A DNA stretch of 64,000 nucleotides, taken from positions 62,001 through 126,000 of the forward strand of contig NZ_JAFCJE010000006.1 of assembly GCF_018131185.1 (NCBI RefSeq), read 5' to 3'. The position numbers were made by a program, and so were the translations under genes. The notes under the pieces were generated by a model. It did not search any database. It saw only the letters and a list, made by a program, of their open reading frames with translations, and had not been told where the DNA came from. The DNA is from Bradyrhizobium diazoefficiens (lineage in GTDB: Bacteria; Pseudomonadota; Alphaproteobacteria; Rhizobiales; Xanthobacteraceae). Below, in pieces: positions 51,043-62,651 of the stretch (positions are counted from its first letter, which is position 1; every line of letters begins with the position of its first letter).

Positions 51043-51667
51043 TCGCCGGCCGCCGCGCCAATGCCAGCGAGAGGCCGAGACCTGCGATGAAGACGCCGGA
51101 GCCCTGCGTGAGCCGCCGCATCAGATGCGGACGTCCAACAAGCTGAGTGCGCGTCGCGGAGGCCATCAACACCACGGCGACATCGGCGAGCGTGTTCAAC
51201 GCCACCGAGATCGCACCCAACATGATGAATTGCAGCGTGATGTTGGATCCCGTGGGATCGAGGAACTGCGGAATGAAGGCGAGGAAGAACGCGGCGGTCT
51301 TCGGGTTCAGCGCCTCGACGAGCACGCCGTCGCGAAACGCGCGCTTGTCGCCGACAGATTCGCTCTCGAAGGACAGCGTGCGGCTGGCGCCGCGAAACGT
51401 CTTGATGCCAAGCCAGACCAGATAGAGCGCGCCGACGAACTTCACCGCGGCAAACAGCTCGGCGCTGGCAAGGATGATCGCGGAGATGCCGAGGCTGCCC
51501 GCCAGCACATGAACCAGCCCGCCCAGCGCTGTGCCGGCGGTCGAGGCGAAACCGCTGGCACGTCCTTCGGACAGGGTCCGCGCTGCGACGTAGAAGATGC
51601 CCGGGCCGGGAACAGCGGCAATCAGCAGGGCTGCCGCCAGGAACAGCCAGAAGTTCGTTTCGCTCAT
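51035..51667 (-). CDS. LysE family amino acid exporter
   Basis: A 210-residue membrane protein with six hydrophobic segments and the LysE/RhtB N-terminal motif PGPGIFYVAARTLSEGRASG near 19-38. The family exports amino acids or homoserine lactones; the substrate is not predictable. It starts at ATG 51667, 7 bp after the polyprenyl synthase stop, and its stop overlaps the following hydrolase. The tight spacing points to one transcript. Confidence 0.93.
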   Translation of the reverse strand: MSETNFWLFLAAALLIAAVPGPGIFYVAARTLSEGRASGFASTAGTALGGLVHVLAGSLGISAIILASAELFAAVKFVGALYLVWLGIKTFRGASRTLSFESESVGDKRAFRDGVLVEALNPKTAAFFLAFIPQFLDPTGSNITLQFIMLGAISVALNTLADVAVVLMASATRTQLVGRPHLMRRLTQGSGVFIAGLGLSLALARRPANG

Positions 51668-51674
51668 ATTTCGC

Positions 51675-52682
51675 CTAATGCGACCGCGCCAGGCAGAACG
51701 CCACGACCTGCTCCAGCGCGCCTTTCATCGGCGAGGAGGGGAACAGCGCCAGCGCGTCGACTGCCATGGCGCCGTAGTGCTGGGCGCGGCTCAGCGTGTC
51801 CTCGAGCGCGCGGTGCTTGTTCATCAGGCCGATGGCGTGGTCGAGGTCGGAATCGCCGATCTCGCCACGCTCCAGCGCGCGGATCCAGAACGCGCGCTCG
51901 GTGTCGTTGCCGCGGCGGAAGGCGAGCACGACGGGCAGGGTGATCTTGCCTTCGCGGAAATCGTCGCCGGTGTTCTTGCCGAGCTTGGCGCTCTTGCCGC
52001 CATAGTCGAGCACGTCGTCGACGAGCTGGAAGGCGATGCCGAGATTCATGCCGACCGAGCGGCAGGCGGTCTGCTCGGCCTTCGGGCGATTGGCGATGAC
52101 GGGCCCGACCTCGCAGGCGGCGGCGAACAGTTCGGCGGTCTTGCCGCGGATCACGGCGAGATATTCGTCCTCGGTGGTCGCGGTGTTCTTGGCGGCGGCA
52201 AGCTGCATCACCTCGCCTTCGGCGATGGTGGCGGCGGCCGCGGAGAGGATGTCGAGCGCACGGAGCGAGCCGACCTCGACCATCATGCGGAAGGCCTGGC
52301 CGAGCAGGAAGTCCCCGACCAGCACGCTGGCCTCGTTGCCCCAGAGCATGCGCGCCGACAGCTTGCCGCGGCGCATCTCGCTCTCGTCGACGACGTCGTC
52401 ATGGAGCAGGGTGGCCGTGTGCATGAACTCGACCGAGGCGGCGAGCTTGATATGGCCGTCGCCGGTGTAGCCGGCGAGGCTGGCCATGGCGAGCGTCAGC
52501 ATCGGCCGCAGGCGCTTGCCTCCGGAGGAGATCAGATGGTTGGCCACTTCCGGGATCATGGTCACGTCCGAACCGGTCCGCGACAGGATCGTGGCGTTGA
52601 CGCGCTCCATATCAGGGGCGACAAGGGCAACCAGCTCTTCGATCGACGCGCCGGGAGTTTCGAAAGGTACGATGACGGCCAC
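51675..52682 (-). CDS. Trans-polyprenyl diphosphate synthase (octaprenyl type)
   Basis: A 335-residue prenyl chain elongation enzyme for the ubiquinone side chain. The first Asp-rich motif is LLHDDVVDESEMRRG near 92-106 and the second is QLVDDVLDYGGKSAKLGK near 218-235, the two sites binding Mg-diphosphate; GGKRLRP is the FARM upstream element. GTG 52682 is chosen because ggag lies six bases upstream; TTG 52694 is also open. Chain length cannot be read directly, though C45-C50 is expected in this group. It is divergent from the DUF2007 gene. Confidence 0.93.
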   Translation of the reverse strand: MAVIVPFETPGASIEELVALVAPDMERVNATILSRTGSDVTMIPEVANHLISSGGKRLRPMLTLAMASLAGYTGDGHIKLAASVEFMHTATLLHDDVVDESEMRRGKLSARMLWGNEASVLVGDFLLGQAFRMMVEVGSLRALDILSAAAATIAEGEVMQLAAAKNTATTEDEYLAVIRGKTAELFAAACEVGPVIANRPKAEQTACRSVGMNLGIAFQLVDDVLDYGGKSAKLGKNTGDDFREGKITLPVVLAFRRGNDTERAFWIRALERGEIGDSDLDHAIGLMNKHRALEDTLSRAQHYGAMAVDALALFPSSPMKGALEQVVAFCLARSH

Positions 52683-52815
52683 GCCGGTCTCCAATATTTG
52701 CCCCGGAAGGGCTATTCTGATGGAAAGACAATAGAAACTGGCGGCGGATGCGGCAAGTGCCGCGGAACCATTGACATTTGCCGCTTTTAGCTACTTCGGG
52801 CAGGAGATCTCTCGT

Positions 52816-53043
52816 TTGCGTGAACTGGTTCGGACCAACGATATGGTGCTGGTGTCGGCGATCGGCGCGCTGCTCGACGGCGCCAACATCCATCATCTGG
52901 TGCTGGACCAGAACATGAGCATCATCGAGGGCTCGCTCGGCATTTTGCCGCGGCGGATCCTGGTTCATGAGGATGATGCCCAGGAGGCGCGGGCGCTCCT
53001 CACCGACGCCGGCCTTGGTCACGAACTGCGCGGCGATGAGTGA
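52816..53043 (+). CDS. DUF2007 domain protein
   Basis: A 75-residue protein starting at TTG 52816 (MRELVRTNDMVLVSAIGALLDGANI), with caggag eight bases upstream. The core ALLDGANIHHLVLDQNMSIIEG and LPRRILVHEDDAQEARALL fits the DUF2007 fold (putative signal transducing protein), a small ferredoxin-like domain that may bind ligands or partner proteins. An upstream TTG at 52771 is open but has no ribosome site. The gene ends 10 bp before, or overlaps, the methyltransferase gene, so both are likely co-translated. Confidence 0.82.
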   Translation: MRELVRTNDMVLVSAIGALLDGANIHHLVLDQNMSIIEGSLGILPRRILVHEDDAQEARALLTDAGLGHELRGDE

Positions 53044-53053
53044 GGCCGCAAAT

Positions 53054-53800
53054 ATGACCGAGGACGCCTTTCTCGGAGGGCGCCTGCGGCTGAGGCAGAA
53101 GCGGTCCGGTCATCGCGCCGGGCATGATGCCATCCTGCTTGCGGCGGCGACCGACGCCCGGGCGGAGGACCGCGTGGTTGATTTCGGCGCCGGTATCGGC
53201 ACGGCCGGACTGGCGCTGGCGCGGCGCATTCCCGGTGTCAGGCTCACCCTGGTCGAGATCGATCCGGAGCTGGCCGGGCTCGCGCGCGACAACGCAGCGG
53301 CGAATGCGATTGCCGCCGAGACGATCGTGCTCGACGTCACTGCTGGCGCCGAGGCCTTTGCGGCGAACGGGTTGTCGCCCGACAGCGTCGACGTGGTGTT
53401 GATGAATCCGCCCTTCAACGATCCGGCTCGACACCGCGGCTCGCCGGATCAGGCGCGTCACACCGCGCATATGGCGACGGAGGAAACCCTGCATGCGTGG
53501 GTGCATGCCGCACGGCGGATTCTCCGATCGAATGGTGTGCTGACATTGATCTGGCGTGCAGACGGCATCACGGAGGTGCTGGCGGCGCTGTCGCGCGGCT
53601 TCGGCGGACTCTCGATCCTGCCGGTTCACGGCGAGGCGGGACGGCCCGCGATCCGCGTGCTGGTGCGGGCAGTCAAAGGCGGCCGGGCCCCGACGCGGTT
53701 GCTGCCGGGGCTTGTGCTCAACGACGAGTCACGCGTGCCTAAGAACGAGACGACGGAAATTCTGGAGGGGAGAGCGGCCTTGCCGCTGGTGGATCCGTGA
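53054..53800 (+). CDS. TrmN6-like adenine-N6 methyltransferase
   Basis: A 248-residue SAM methylase with VVDFGAGIGTAGLALARR near 41-58 and the N6-adenine catalytic motif VLMNPPFND near 116-124. This matches the TrmN6/YfiC group that modifies A37 of tRNA1-Val, though a close relative with another substrate cannot be excluded. ATG 53054 has gagg eight bases upstream; ATG 53036, overlapping the DUF2007 stop, is also in frame. It lies just before a 32-residue microprotein on the other strand. Confidence 0.88.
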   Translation: MTEDAFLGGRLRLRQKRSGHRAGHDAILLAAATDARAEDRVVDFGAGIGTAGLALARRIPGVRLTLVEIDPELAGLARDNAAANAIAAETIVLDVTAGAEAFAANGLSPDSVDVVLMNPPFNDPARHRGSPDQARHTAHMATEETLHAWVHAARRILRSNGVLTLIWRADGITEVLAALSRGFGGLSILPVHGEAGRPAIRVLVRAVKGGRAPTRLLPGLVLNDESRVPKNETTEILEGRAALPLVDP

Positions 53801-53804
53801 AAGC

Positions 53805-53903
53805 TTACTGCGGAAGCGATTCCGACTGTTGCTCGTGCGGAGACGTCAGGCGGATCGCCATGAACAGCGCACCGATCAGCAACATCAGCAGATAGATTTT
53901 CAT
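53805..53903 (-). CDS. 32-residue membrane microprotein
   Basis: The frame from ATG 53903 encodes MKIYLLMLLIGALFMAIRL followed by a polar tail TSPHEQQSESLPQ and stop. Ggag lies exactly six bases before the ATG, an ideal ribosome site. The N-terminus is one membrane helix of about 15 residues, too short for a normal signal plus mature protein, so an inner-membrane microprotein is likely. It is convergent with the methyltransferase (4 bp apart) and divergent from the S49 peptidase. No family recognised. Support is the ribosome site, topology and separation from larger genes. Confidence 0.6.
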   Translation of the reverse strand: MKIYLLMLLIGALFMAIRLTSPHEQQSESLPQ

Positions 53904-54014
53904 GGTGTTCTCCACTGCCTCATTGCAGCCTCCCAACCGGAAATCTGCAAAACACGTTCCAGGCACTTCCAATGACAGTCGCGTGATAAGAAATGGTTAA
54001 TCAGAGGTAACGGC

Positions 54015-54923
54015 ATGGCCGAACAATTGAACGATCGTGAGAGTTCCGGCCTGGCCGACAAGCTCATGCAATACCTTCCCGTGCGGTTCCGCCCGGGCAC
54101 TGCGGTGGTGCCGGTGGTGCGACTCTCAGGCGTGATCGGCGCGGTGACGCCGCTGCGTCCGGGCATGACGCTGGCGGGCGTCGCGCGCGTGCTGGAGCGG
54201 GCGTTTTCGTATCGGAACGCCAAGGCGGTGGCGCTGGTGATCAACTCGCCCGGCGGCTCGCCGGTGCAGTCGCGTCAGATCTACCTGCGCATCAAGCAGC
54301 TCGCGGCGGAGAAGAAGCTGCCGGTGCTGGTGTTCGTCGAGGACGTCGCGGCTTCCGGTGGCTACATGATCGCTTGCGCGGGCGACGAGATCATCTGTGA
54401 TCCTTCCTCGATCCTCGGCTCGATCGGCGTGGTCGGCGGCAGCTTCGGTTTCCAGGAGGCGATCAAGCGGCTCGGCATCGAGCGGCGCCTGTACACCGCC
54501 GGCGCGCACAAGGCGATGCTCGATCCGTTTCTCCCCGAGAACCCCGATGACGTCGCCAGGCTGAAGGCGATCCAGCGCGAGATCCACCAGATCTTCATTT
54601 CGCTGGTGAGGGACAGCCGCGGCGCGCGGCTGAAGGGCGACGACGATACGCTGTTCACGGGAGAATACTGGGCCGGCGAGAGTTCAGTTGCGTTCGGGCT
54701 GGCCGACAGCATCGGCGATCTCCGCTCAACTCTTCGTGCCCGCTACGGCGAGAAGGTTCTCACCCCCGTGATTGCCCAGCCGACCGGGCTGCTCTCCGGT
54801 CTTCTGGGCCGAAAATCGCCCGGCGCGGGCCAGCTTTCGGCCCTGGAAGCAGTGGCCGGCTTGCCCGACGAGCTGATCTCGGCGGTCGAGACGCGGGCGA
54901 TCTGGGCGAAATTCGGGTTCTAG
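54015..54923 (+). CDS. S49 family serine peptidase (SppA/SohB-like)
   Basis: A 302-residue ClpP-fold peptidase. The catalytic Ser is in VEDVAASGGYMIACAGD near 115-131 and the Lys in YTAGAHKAMLDPF near 166, forming a Ser-Lys dyad. NSPGGSPVQSRQIY and SILGSIGVVGG are further conserved loops. SppA/SohB proteins degrade signal peptides after export; this short form has no clear membrane helix, so it may act on the cytoplasmic side. Ribosome site is agaggt. It stands alone, divergent from the 32-residue microprotein. Confidence 0.93.
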   Translation: MAEQLNDRESSGLADKLMQYLPVRFRPGTAVVPVVRLSGVIGAVTPLRPGMTLAGVARVLERAFSYRNAKAVALVINSPGGSPVQSRQIYLRIKQLAAEKKLPVLVFVEDVAASGGYMIACAGDEIICDPSSILGSIGVVGGSFGFQEAIKRLGIERRLYTAGAHKAMLDPFLPENPDDVARLKAIQREIHQIFISLVRDSRGARLKGDDDTLFTGEYWAGESSVAFGLADSIGDLRSTLRARYGEKVLTPVIAQPTGLLSGLLGRKSPGAGQLSALEAVAGLPDELISAVETRAIWAKFGF

Positions 54924-55028
54924 GCGCTACGCTCCCGCGCCATTTCGTCCCTCAGCCTGCCGATTGCGGCGCAGGACCATCTGCGCAACAATGCACCTGG
55001 GGGCTGAGCACTCAACAAGGATCGACCG

Positions 55029-55220
55029 ATGCCGCCGTTCGTCGCTTTTGCGGGCGTCCTGGGTGGGCTTGCCGTGGTCCGCTGGGCCTACAAGACCGCT
55101 GTCCGGATCAACCAGGAGCTGGAGGAGATGCGCCTGTCGCGCGTCGCCGAAGCCGCCCATGTAGGGGATATCCAGAAGCTGAAACGTGATCCCGTCACCG
55201 GAGCGTATCGGCCCGGTTAG
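55029..55220 (+). CDS. Small conserved-looking membrane protein
   Basis: A 63-residue protein with one N-terminal membrane helix (FVAFAGVLGGLAVVRWAY, about 4-21) and a charged tail (INQELEEMRLSRVAEAA, KLKRDPVTGAYRPG). A short aaggatcg stands before the ATG. The DPVTGAYRPG ending resembles small proteins commonly annotated as hypothetical in Bradyrhizobium. No function can be given. It lies between the S49 peptidase and a family A repeat. Confidence 0.65.
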   Translation: MPPFVAFAGVLGGLAVVRWAYKTAVRINQELEEMRLSRVAEAAHVGDIQKLKRDPVTGAYRPG

Positions 55221-55238
55221 GGGGCGCTCCGCTCAAGC

Positions 55239-55340
55239 GTCATTCCGGGGCTCGCGAAGCGAGAACCCGGAATCCATCGAACCACGAAGCGAGCGGCCCG
55301 ATGGATTCCGGGGTTCGCCCTGCGGGCGCCCCGGAATGAC
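55239..55340. repeat. Intergenic palindrome, family A (two-unit copy)
   Basis: gtcattccggggctcgcg to gggcgccccggaatgac with inner aacccggaatccatcg and cgatggattccgggg. It lies between the small membrane protein gene and glyQ. Confidence 0.9.
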
Positions 55341-55431
55341 GGCCAATTCGCCCCGTTTGCCTTGATTCCCACCCCCGCCGTCGATACGGTCCCGCGCGAT
55401 TCAAAACCCCCCGCGAGAGCCTGATCTGACG

Positions 55432-56367
55432 ATGGACGCCTCATTGCCCGCCCATATGCGCCCGGAACGCTCGTTCCAGGGTTTTATTCTCGCGCTCCAG
55501 CGGTTCTGGGCCGAGCAGGGCTGCGTGATCCTGCAGCCCTACGACATGGAGATGGGCGCGGGCACCTTCCATCCGGCGACGACCCTGCGTGCGCTCGGGC
55601 CAAAACCCTGGAACGCCGCCTATGTGCAGCCCTCGCGCCGGCCCAAGGACGGCCGCTACGGCGAGAACCCGAACCGGATGCAGCACTACTACCAGTTTCA
55701 GGTGATCATGAAGCCGTCGCCGCCGAACCTTCAGGAGCTGTACCTGAAGTCGCTCGCCGCGATCGGCATCGATTCCGCCGTGCATGACATCCGCTTCGTC
55801 GAGGACGATTGGGAGAGCCCGACGCTGGGCGCCTGGGGCCTCGGGTGGGAGTGCTGGTGTGACGGTATGGAAGTCAGCCAGTTCACTTACTTCCAGCAGG
55901 TGGCCGGCTTCGAATGCGCGCCGGTCGCGGGCGAGCTCACCTACGGGCTGGAGCGGCTCGCGATGTATGTGCAGGGCGTCGACCGCGTCTACGATCTCAA
56001 TTTCAACGGCCGCGACGGCGATCAGAAGGTCACCTACGGTGACGTTTTCCTGCAGGCCGAGCGGGAATATTCGAAGCACAACTTCGAGGTCGCTGACACC
56101 GCGATGCTGTTCGAGCAGTTCAAGATGGCCGAAGCTGCCTGCAGGAAATATCTCGACGCAGGCTGGAAGGACGACAAGCGCGAAGCGCATCTGATGGCGC
56201 TGCCGGCCTATGACCAGTGCATCAAGGCGAGCCATGTCTTCAATCTCCTGGATGCGCGCGGCGTGATCTCGGTGACGGAGCGGCAGAGCTACATTCTTCG
56301 CGTGCGCGAGCTGGCAAAGGCCTGCGGAGAGGCCTGGATCCATACTGAAGCGGGCGGAGCGGCCTGA
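55432..56367 (+). CDS. glyQ: Glycine--tRNA ligase alpha subunit
   Basis: The 311-residue catalytic-site subunit of the alpha2beta2 bacterial GlyRS, which charges tRNA-Gly. It has FHPATTLRALGPKPWNAAY near 42-60, QPSRRPKDGRYGENPNRMQ and YDLNFNGRDGDQ; length fits the family. It opens with a few extra residues before MRPERSFQGFIL, where a second in-frame ATG exists. The stop codon shares one base with the glyS start, so both subunits are translated in a coupled way. Confidence 0.97.
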   Translation: MDASLPAHMRPERSFQGFILALQRFWAEQGCVILQPYDMEMGAGTFHPATTLRALGPKPWNAAYVQPSRRPKDGRYGENPNRMQHYYQFQVIMKPSPPNLQELYLKSLAAIGIDSAVHDIRFVEDDWESPTLGAWGLGWECWCDGMEVSQFTYFQQVAGFECAPVAGELTYGLERLAMYVQGVDRVYDLNFNGRDGDQKVTYGDVFLQAEREYSKHNFEVADTAMLFEQFKMAEAACRKYLDAGWKDDKREAHLMALPAYDQCIKASHVFNLLDARGVISVTERQSYILRVRELAKACGEAWIHTEAGGAA

Positions 56368-58466
56368 TGCCCGATCTTTTGCTTGAGCTGTTCTCGGAAG
56401 AAATCCCCGCGCGCATGCAGGCCAAGGCGGCCGACGATCTGCGCCGCATGGTCACCGACAAGCTCGTCGCCGAAGGCCTCGTCTATGAGGGCGCGAAAGC
56501 GTTCGCGACGCCGCGCCGGCTTGCGCTCACCGTGCACGGCATCCCCGCGCGCCAGCCTGATCTCAAGACCGAGCGCCGGGGCCCGAAAATCGGCGCGCCC
56601 GACGCGGCCGTGCAGGGCTTTCTGAAGGCGACCGGTCTGAAGTCGCTCGATGAAGCCAAAATCCAGCGCGACCCCAAGGGTGATTTCTACATCGGCTTGA
56701 TCGAGAAGCCCGGCCGCGATGCGATCGAGGTGCTCGCGGAAATCCTCCCCGTCATCATCCGTACCTTCCCCTGGCCGAAATCGATGCGCTGGGGCGCGCG
56801 TTCCGGCAAACCCGGTTCGCTGAGCTGGGTGCGTCCGCTGCACGCGATCACCGCGACCTTCGGGCCGGAGACCGAAGAGCCCGATGTCGTGAAGTTCGAG
56901 GTCGACGGCGTCGCGAGCGGCCAGACCACGTACGGCCATCGCTTCATGGCGCCGGAAGCGATCAACGTGCGCCGCTTCGAGGACTATGAAGCGAAGCTGA
57001 AGGCTGCGAAAGTCATTCTCGATCCGCAGGCGCGCAAGGACATCATCTTTGCCGACGCCAAGGAGCTGACCTTCGCGCAAGGTTTCGAGCTGGTCGAGGA
57101 TCAGGTGCTGCTGGACGAGGTGTCGGGCCTCGTCGAATGGCCCGTTGTCATGATGGGTTCGTTCGAAGCGGAATACCTCGCGATCCCGGACGAGGTGATC
57201 CGCGCCACCATCCGCAACAACCAGAAGTGCTTCGTCGTCAAGGATCCGAAGACGGGCAAGCTGACCAACAAGTTCGTCCTCACCGCCAATATCGAGGCGA
57301 CCGACGGCGGCAAGGTCATCGTATCAGGCAACGAACGCGTGATCCGTCCGCGTCTGTCGGATGCGAAATTCTTCTATGAGACGGACCTGAAGACGAAGCT
57401 CGAGGACCGTCTGCCGAAATTCGAGCAGATCGTATTCCACGAGAAGCTCGGCACCCAGGCGGCGCGCATCAAGCGCATCGAGCGCTTGGCCGCCGAGATC
57501 GCGCCGCTGGTCAGCGCCGATGTCGCCAAGACCAAACGCGCCGCGCATTTGGCGAAGGCTGATTTGCTGACGGAGGTCGTCGGCGAATTCCCGGAAGTGC
57601 AGGGCCTGATAGGCAAGTACTACGCCCTCGCCCAGGGCGAGGACGCCTCCGTCGCCGCCGCCTGCGAAGAGCATTACAAACCACAAGGGCCGGCAGATCG
57701 CGTGCCGACCGATCCGGTGAGTGTCGCGGTGGCGCTCGCCGACAAGATCGATACGCTGGTGGGCTTCTGGGCCATCGACGAGAAGCCGACGGGCAGCAAG
57801 GATCCGTATGCGCTGCGTCGTGCGGCGTTGGGGGTGATCAGGCTGATCGCCGAAAACGCATTGCGTCTGTCGCTCATGAAGTTGGCTGCGTCCGCGCTTG
57901 CCGGCCTGTCGGTGAAGCCCGCCGATGTCTCGAGGCTTCCGAGCGACCTCCTCGCCTTCTTCGCCGACCGCCTCAAGGTCCAGCTCCGCGAGCAAGGCGC
58001 GCGTCACGATCTCGTCGACGCCGTATTCGCGCTCGGCGGTCAGGACGATCTCCTGATGATCGTCCGCCGCGTCGAGGCGCTCGGCAAATTCCTCGAGAGC
58101 GACGATGGGAAGAACCTGCTCGCCGGCATCAAGCGCGCCAGCAACATCCTCTCGATCGAGGAGAAGAAGGACAAGCGCAGCTTCGACGGCGCTCCGGATG
58201 CTGCGCTTTACAGCCTCGATGAGGAGAGGGCGCTGGCGAAGGCGATCGGCGAGGTGCAGGCGGAAGCAAGCGCTGCCGTCGCCAAGGAGGACTTCGCCGC
58301 CGCGATGAGCGCGATGGCGAAGCTGCGGCCGCCGGTCGATGCGTTCTTCGAAAAAGTTCGCGTCAACGACGACGATGCCAAGGTGCGCGAGAATCGCCTG
58401 AAGCTGCTGAACGAAATCCGCAGCGCCACGCGCGCGGTGGCGGATTTCTCGAAGATTCAGGATTGA
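56367..58466 (+). CDS. glyS: Glycine--tRNA ligase beta subunit
   Basis: A 699-residue subunit that binds tRNA-Gly and completes the GlyRS tetramer. The N-terminal MPDLLLELFSEEIPARMQ motif is diagnostic; the middle region holds the HD-like domain and the C-terminus (about 600-699) is the DALR-like anticodon-binding part with RPPVDAFFEKVRVN. Length is typical. The start ATG shares its A with the glyQ stop TGA. A family A repeat and then a minus-strand terminator follow. Confidence 0.97.
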   Translation: MPDLLLELFSEEIPARMQAKAADDLRRMVTDKLVAEGLVYEGAKAFATPRRLALTVHGIPARQPDLKTERRGPKIGAPDAAVQGFLKATGLKSLDEAKIQRDPKGDFYIGLIEKPGRDAIEVLAEILPVIIRTFPWPKSMRWGARSGKPGSLSWVRPLHAITATFGPETEEPDVVKFEVDGVASGQTTYGHRFMAPEAINVRRFEDYEAKLKAAKVILDPQARKDIIFADAKELTFAQGFELVEDQVLLDEVSGLVEWPVVMMGSFEAEYLAIPDEVIRATIRNNQKCFVVKDPKTGKLTNKFVLTANIEATDGGKVIVSGNERVIRPRLSDAKFFYETDLKTKLEDRLPKFEQIVFHEKLGTQAARIKRIERLAAEIAPLVSADVAKTKRAAHLAKADLLTEVVGEFPEVQGLIGKYYALAQGEDASVAAACEEHYKPQGPADRVPTDPVSVAVALADKIDTLVGFWAIDEKPTGSKDPYALRRAALGVIRLIAENALRLSLMKLAASALAGLSVKPADVSRLPSDLLAFFADRLKVQLREQGARHDLVDAVFALGGQDDLLMIVRRVEALGKFLESDDGKNLLAGIKRASNILSIEEKKDKRSFDGAPDAALYSLDEERALAKAIGEVQAEASAAVAKEDFAAAMSAMAKLRPPVDAFFEKVRVNDDDAKVRENRLKLLNEIRSATRAVADFSKIQD

Positions 58467-58492
58467 AGCGCGGTAGCGCCTTAAACACCGCT

Positions 58493-58596
58493 GTCATTCC
58501 GGGGCGCGCCACTTGGCGCGAGCCCGGAATCCATTGTTCCTCACCACGCGCGGCACGATGGATTCCGGGCTCGCGCTTCGCGCGCCCCGGAATGAC
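58493..58596. repeat. Intergenic palindrome, family A (two-unit copy)
   Basis: gtcattccggggcgcgcc to gcgcgccccggaatgac with inner gagcccggaatccattg and gatggattccgggctcg. It starts 26 bp after the glyS stop and may act as its transcript end. Confidence 0.9.
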
Positions 58597-58612
58597 AGGA
58601 GCAAAAAGAAGT

Positions 58613-58645
58613 GCCCCGCCCGGCGGGGGGAAGACCGGGCGGGGC
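58613..58645 (-). terminator. Terminator of the DUF1236 gene
   Basis: gccccgcccgg and ccgggcggggc form an 11-bp perfect stem. On the minus strand it is followed by acttcttttt, a T-rich tail, and it lies 80 bp after the DUF1236 stop, so it reads as that gene's terminator. Confidence 0.8.
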
Positions 58646-58725
58646 CCGATGTCCGATCTATACTGCTCGCGCCAGCCTGATTGAAGTGACGCGCCGGACA
58701 TCTAGTCGATGTCGATGATTCGATG

Positions 58726-59079
58726 TCAGTCCAGCACCTCGACGATGCGGCGCGAGCGCGGCTCGACCAGCACGGTCTCGCCGTTCACGACAGTGTAGCG
58801 GTAGGTGGTGGCGCCGAAGCGTTGCGGCACGTCATAATAAGTGACGCCGCTTTCGGGTAAGGTGGCACCGACCACCACACGATCCGGAATCCGGAAGGGC
58901 GGCACACGTTGTTCGACGACATAGTCGCGGAAGGCCGGCCGCTGATCGATCGTAATGGTCGGGATGCTGTCGGTCGCGGCCGGCGCGCGTCCGACGGTGA
59001 CACCGCTTTGCGCCTGCGCCGCAAGGGGCGAGCCGACCGCGGCCGCGAGCGCTGCAAGAGCAAGAATCCTGTTCCGCAT
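58726..59079 (-). CDS. Exported DUF1236 protein
   Basis: A 117-residue protein with a signal peptide (MRNRILALAALAAAVGSPLAAQAQ, cleavage near 24) and a DUF1236 domain, IPDRVVVGATLPESGVTYYDVP and YRYTVVNGETVLVEPRSRRIVEVLD. DUF1236 proteins are small secreted or periplasmic alphaproteobacterial proteins of unknown role. ATG 59079 has aaggag six bases upstream, ideal spacing. It has its own terminator and is divergent from the DUF3096 microprotein. Confidence 0.85.
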   Translation of the reverse strand: MRNRILALAALAAAVGSPLAAQAQSGVTVGRAPAATDSIPTITIDQRPAFRDYVVEQRVPPFRIPDRVVVGATLPESGVTYYDVPQRFGATTYRYTVVNGETVLVEPRSRRIVEVLD

Positions 59080-59310
59080 GGACAACTCCTTCGACGTGAT
59101 TTTATTTCGGACGCGCCAGTGGCGCAGCCGATTGGCCAATGCATGCACCCTTCGCAATGTTCCGGGAAAAGGCCCGCCGCATTCGCGGCAATTTCAGGCA
59201 GTTTTCGTGTGCGCCGGAACTCGCACTGCCCGTTGCGCGTCTCTACTCGCGGAACCGGGAGGGCTATGATCCGCCCGCGATTCGCCTCATCCTCCACAGA
59301 AAGATAGTTC

Positions 59311-59466
59311 ATGCACATCACCGTCGCCCACATTTCGCCGATCCTGTCGTTGATTGCGGGCGTGCTCATCCTGATCATGCCGCGGCTCCTCAACTTGATC
59401 GTCGCGATCTTCCTCATCGTGAACGGCGCGATCGGGCTCGGGCTCCTGAAGTGGCTCCGCTTCTAG
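59311..59466 (+). CDS. DUF3096-type membrane microprotein
   Basis: A 51-residue protein, MHITVAHISPILSLIAGVL continuing into LILIMPRLLNLIVAIFLIVN and ending GLLKWLRF. Two membrane helices are separated by MPRLLN; the pattern fits the DUF3096 family of short inner-membrane proteins. A weak cacagaaag stands before ATG 59311. It is 96 bp upstream of ppdK in the same direction, possibly on one transcript. Function unknown. Confidence 0.75.
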   Translation: MHITVAHISPILSLIAGVLILIMPRLLNLIVAIFLIVNGAIGLGLLKWLRF

Positions 59467-59562
59467 GTGTTCACTTTTCGGAACCGTCCGACTTGCGCGG
59501 GCCCGCCCAAAGTGGTGTAAGGCCCGCGATTTCCCATTCCTCTCGCAGGTTGTGTGCAAGCT

Positions 59563-62490
<2,928 letters not shown>

Positions 62491-62512
62491 GAAGAACTGG
62501 AATGCTGGAATG

Positions 62513-62542
62513 AAAGAGGCGGGGCGAAAGCCCCGCCTCTTT
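62513..62542 (+). terminator. Rho-independent terminator of ppdK
   Basis: aaagaggcggggc pairs with gccccgcctcttt around a gaaa tetraloop, followed by ctatttgt. It lies 22 bp after the ppdK stop. Confidence 0.93.
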
Positions 62543-62568
62543 CTATTTGTCCGATGCTCTCTCCATCC

Positions 62569-62651
62569 GTCATTGCGAGGAGCCCTTGCGAGGAAGCAAT
62601 CCAGGACGTCTCCGAAGGGATTCTGGATTGCTCCGCTACGCTCGCAATGAC
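62569..62651. repeat. Intergenic palindrome, family B
   Basis: gtcattgcgaggagcccttgcg and cgctcgcaatgac enclose gaagcaatccagg and tctggattgctccg, nearly identical to the element at 44254. Confidence 0.9.
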
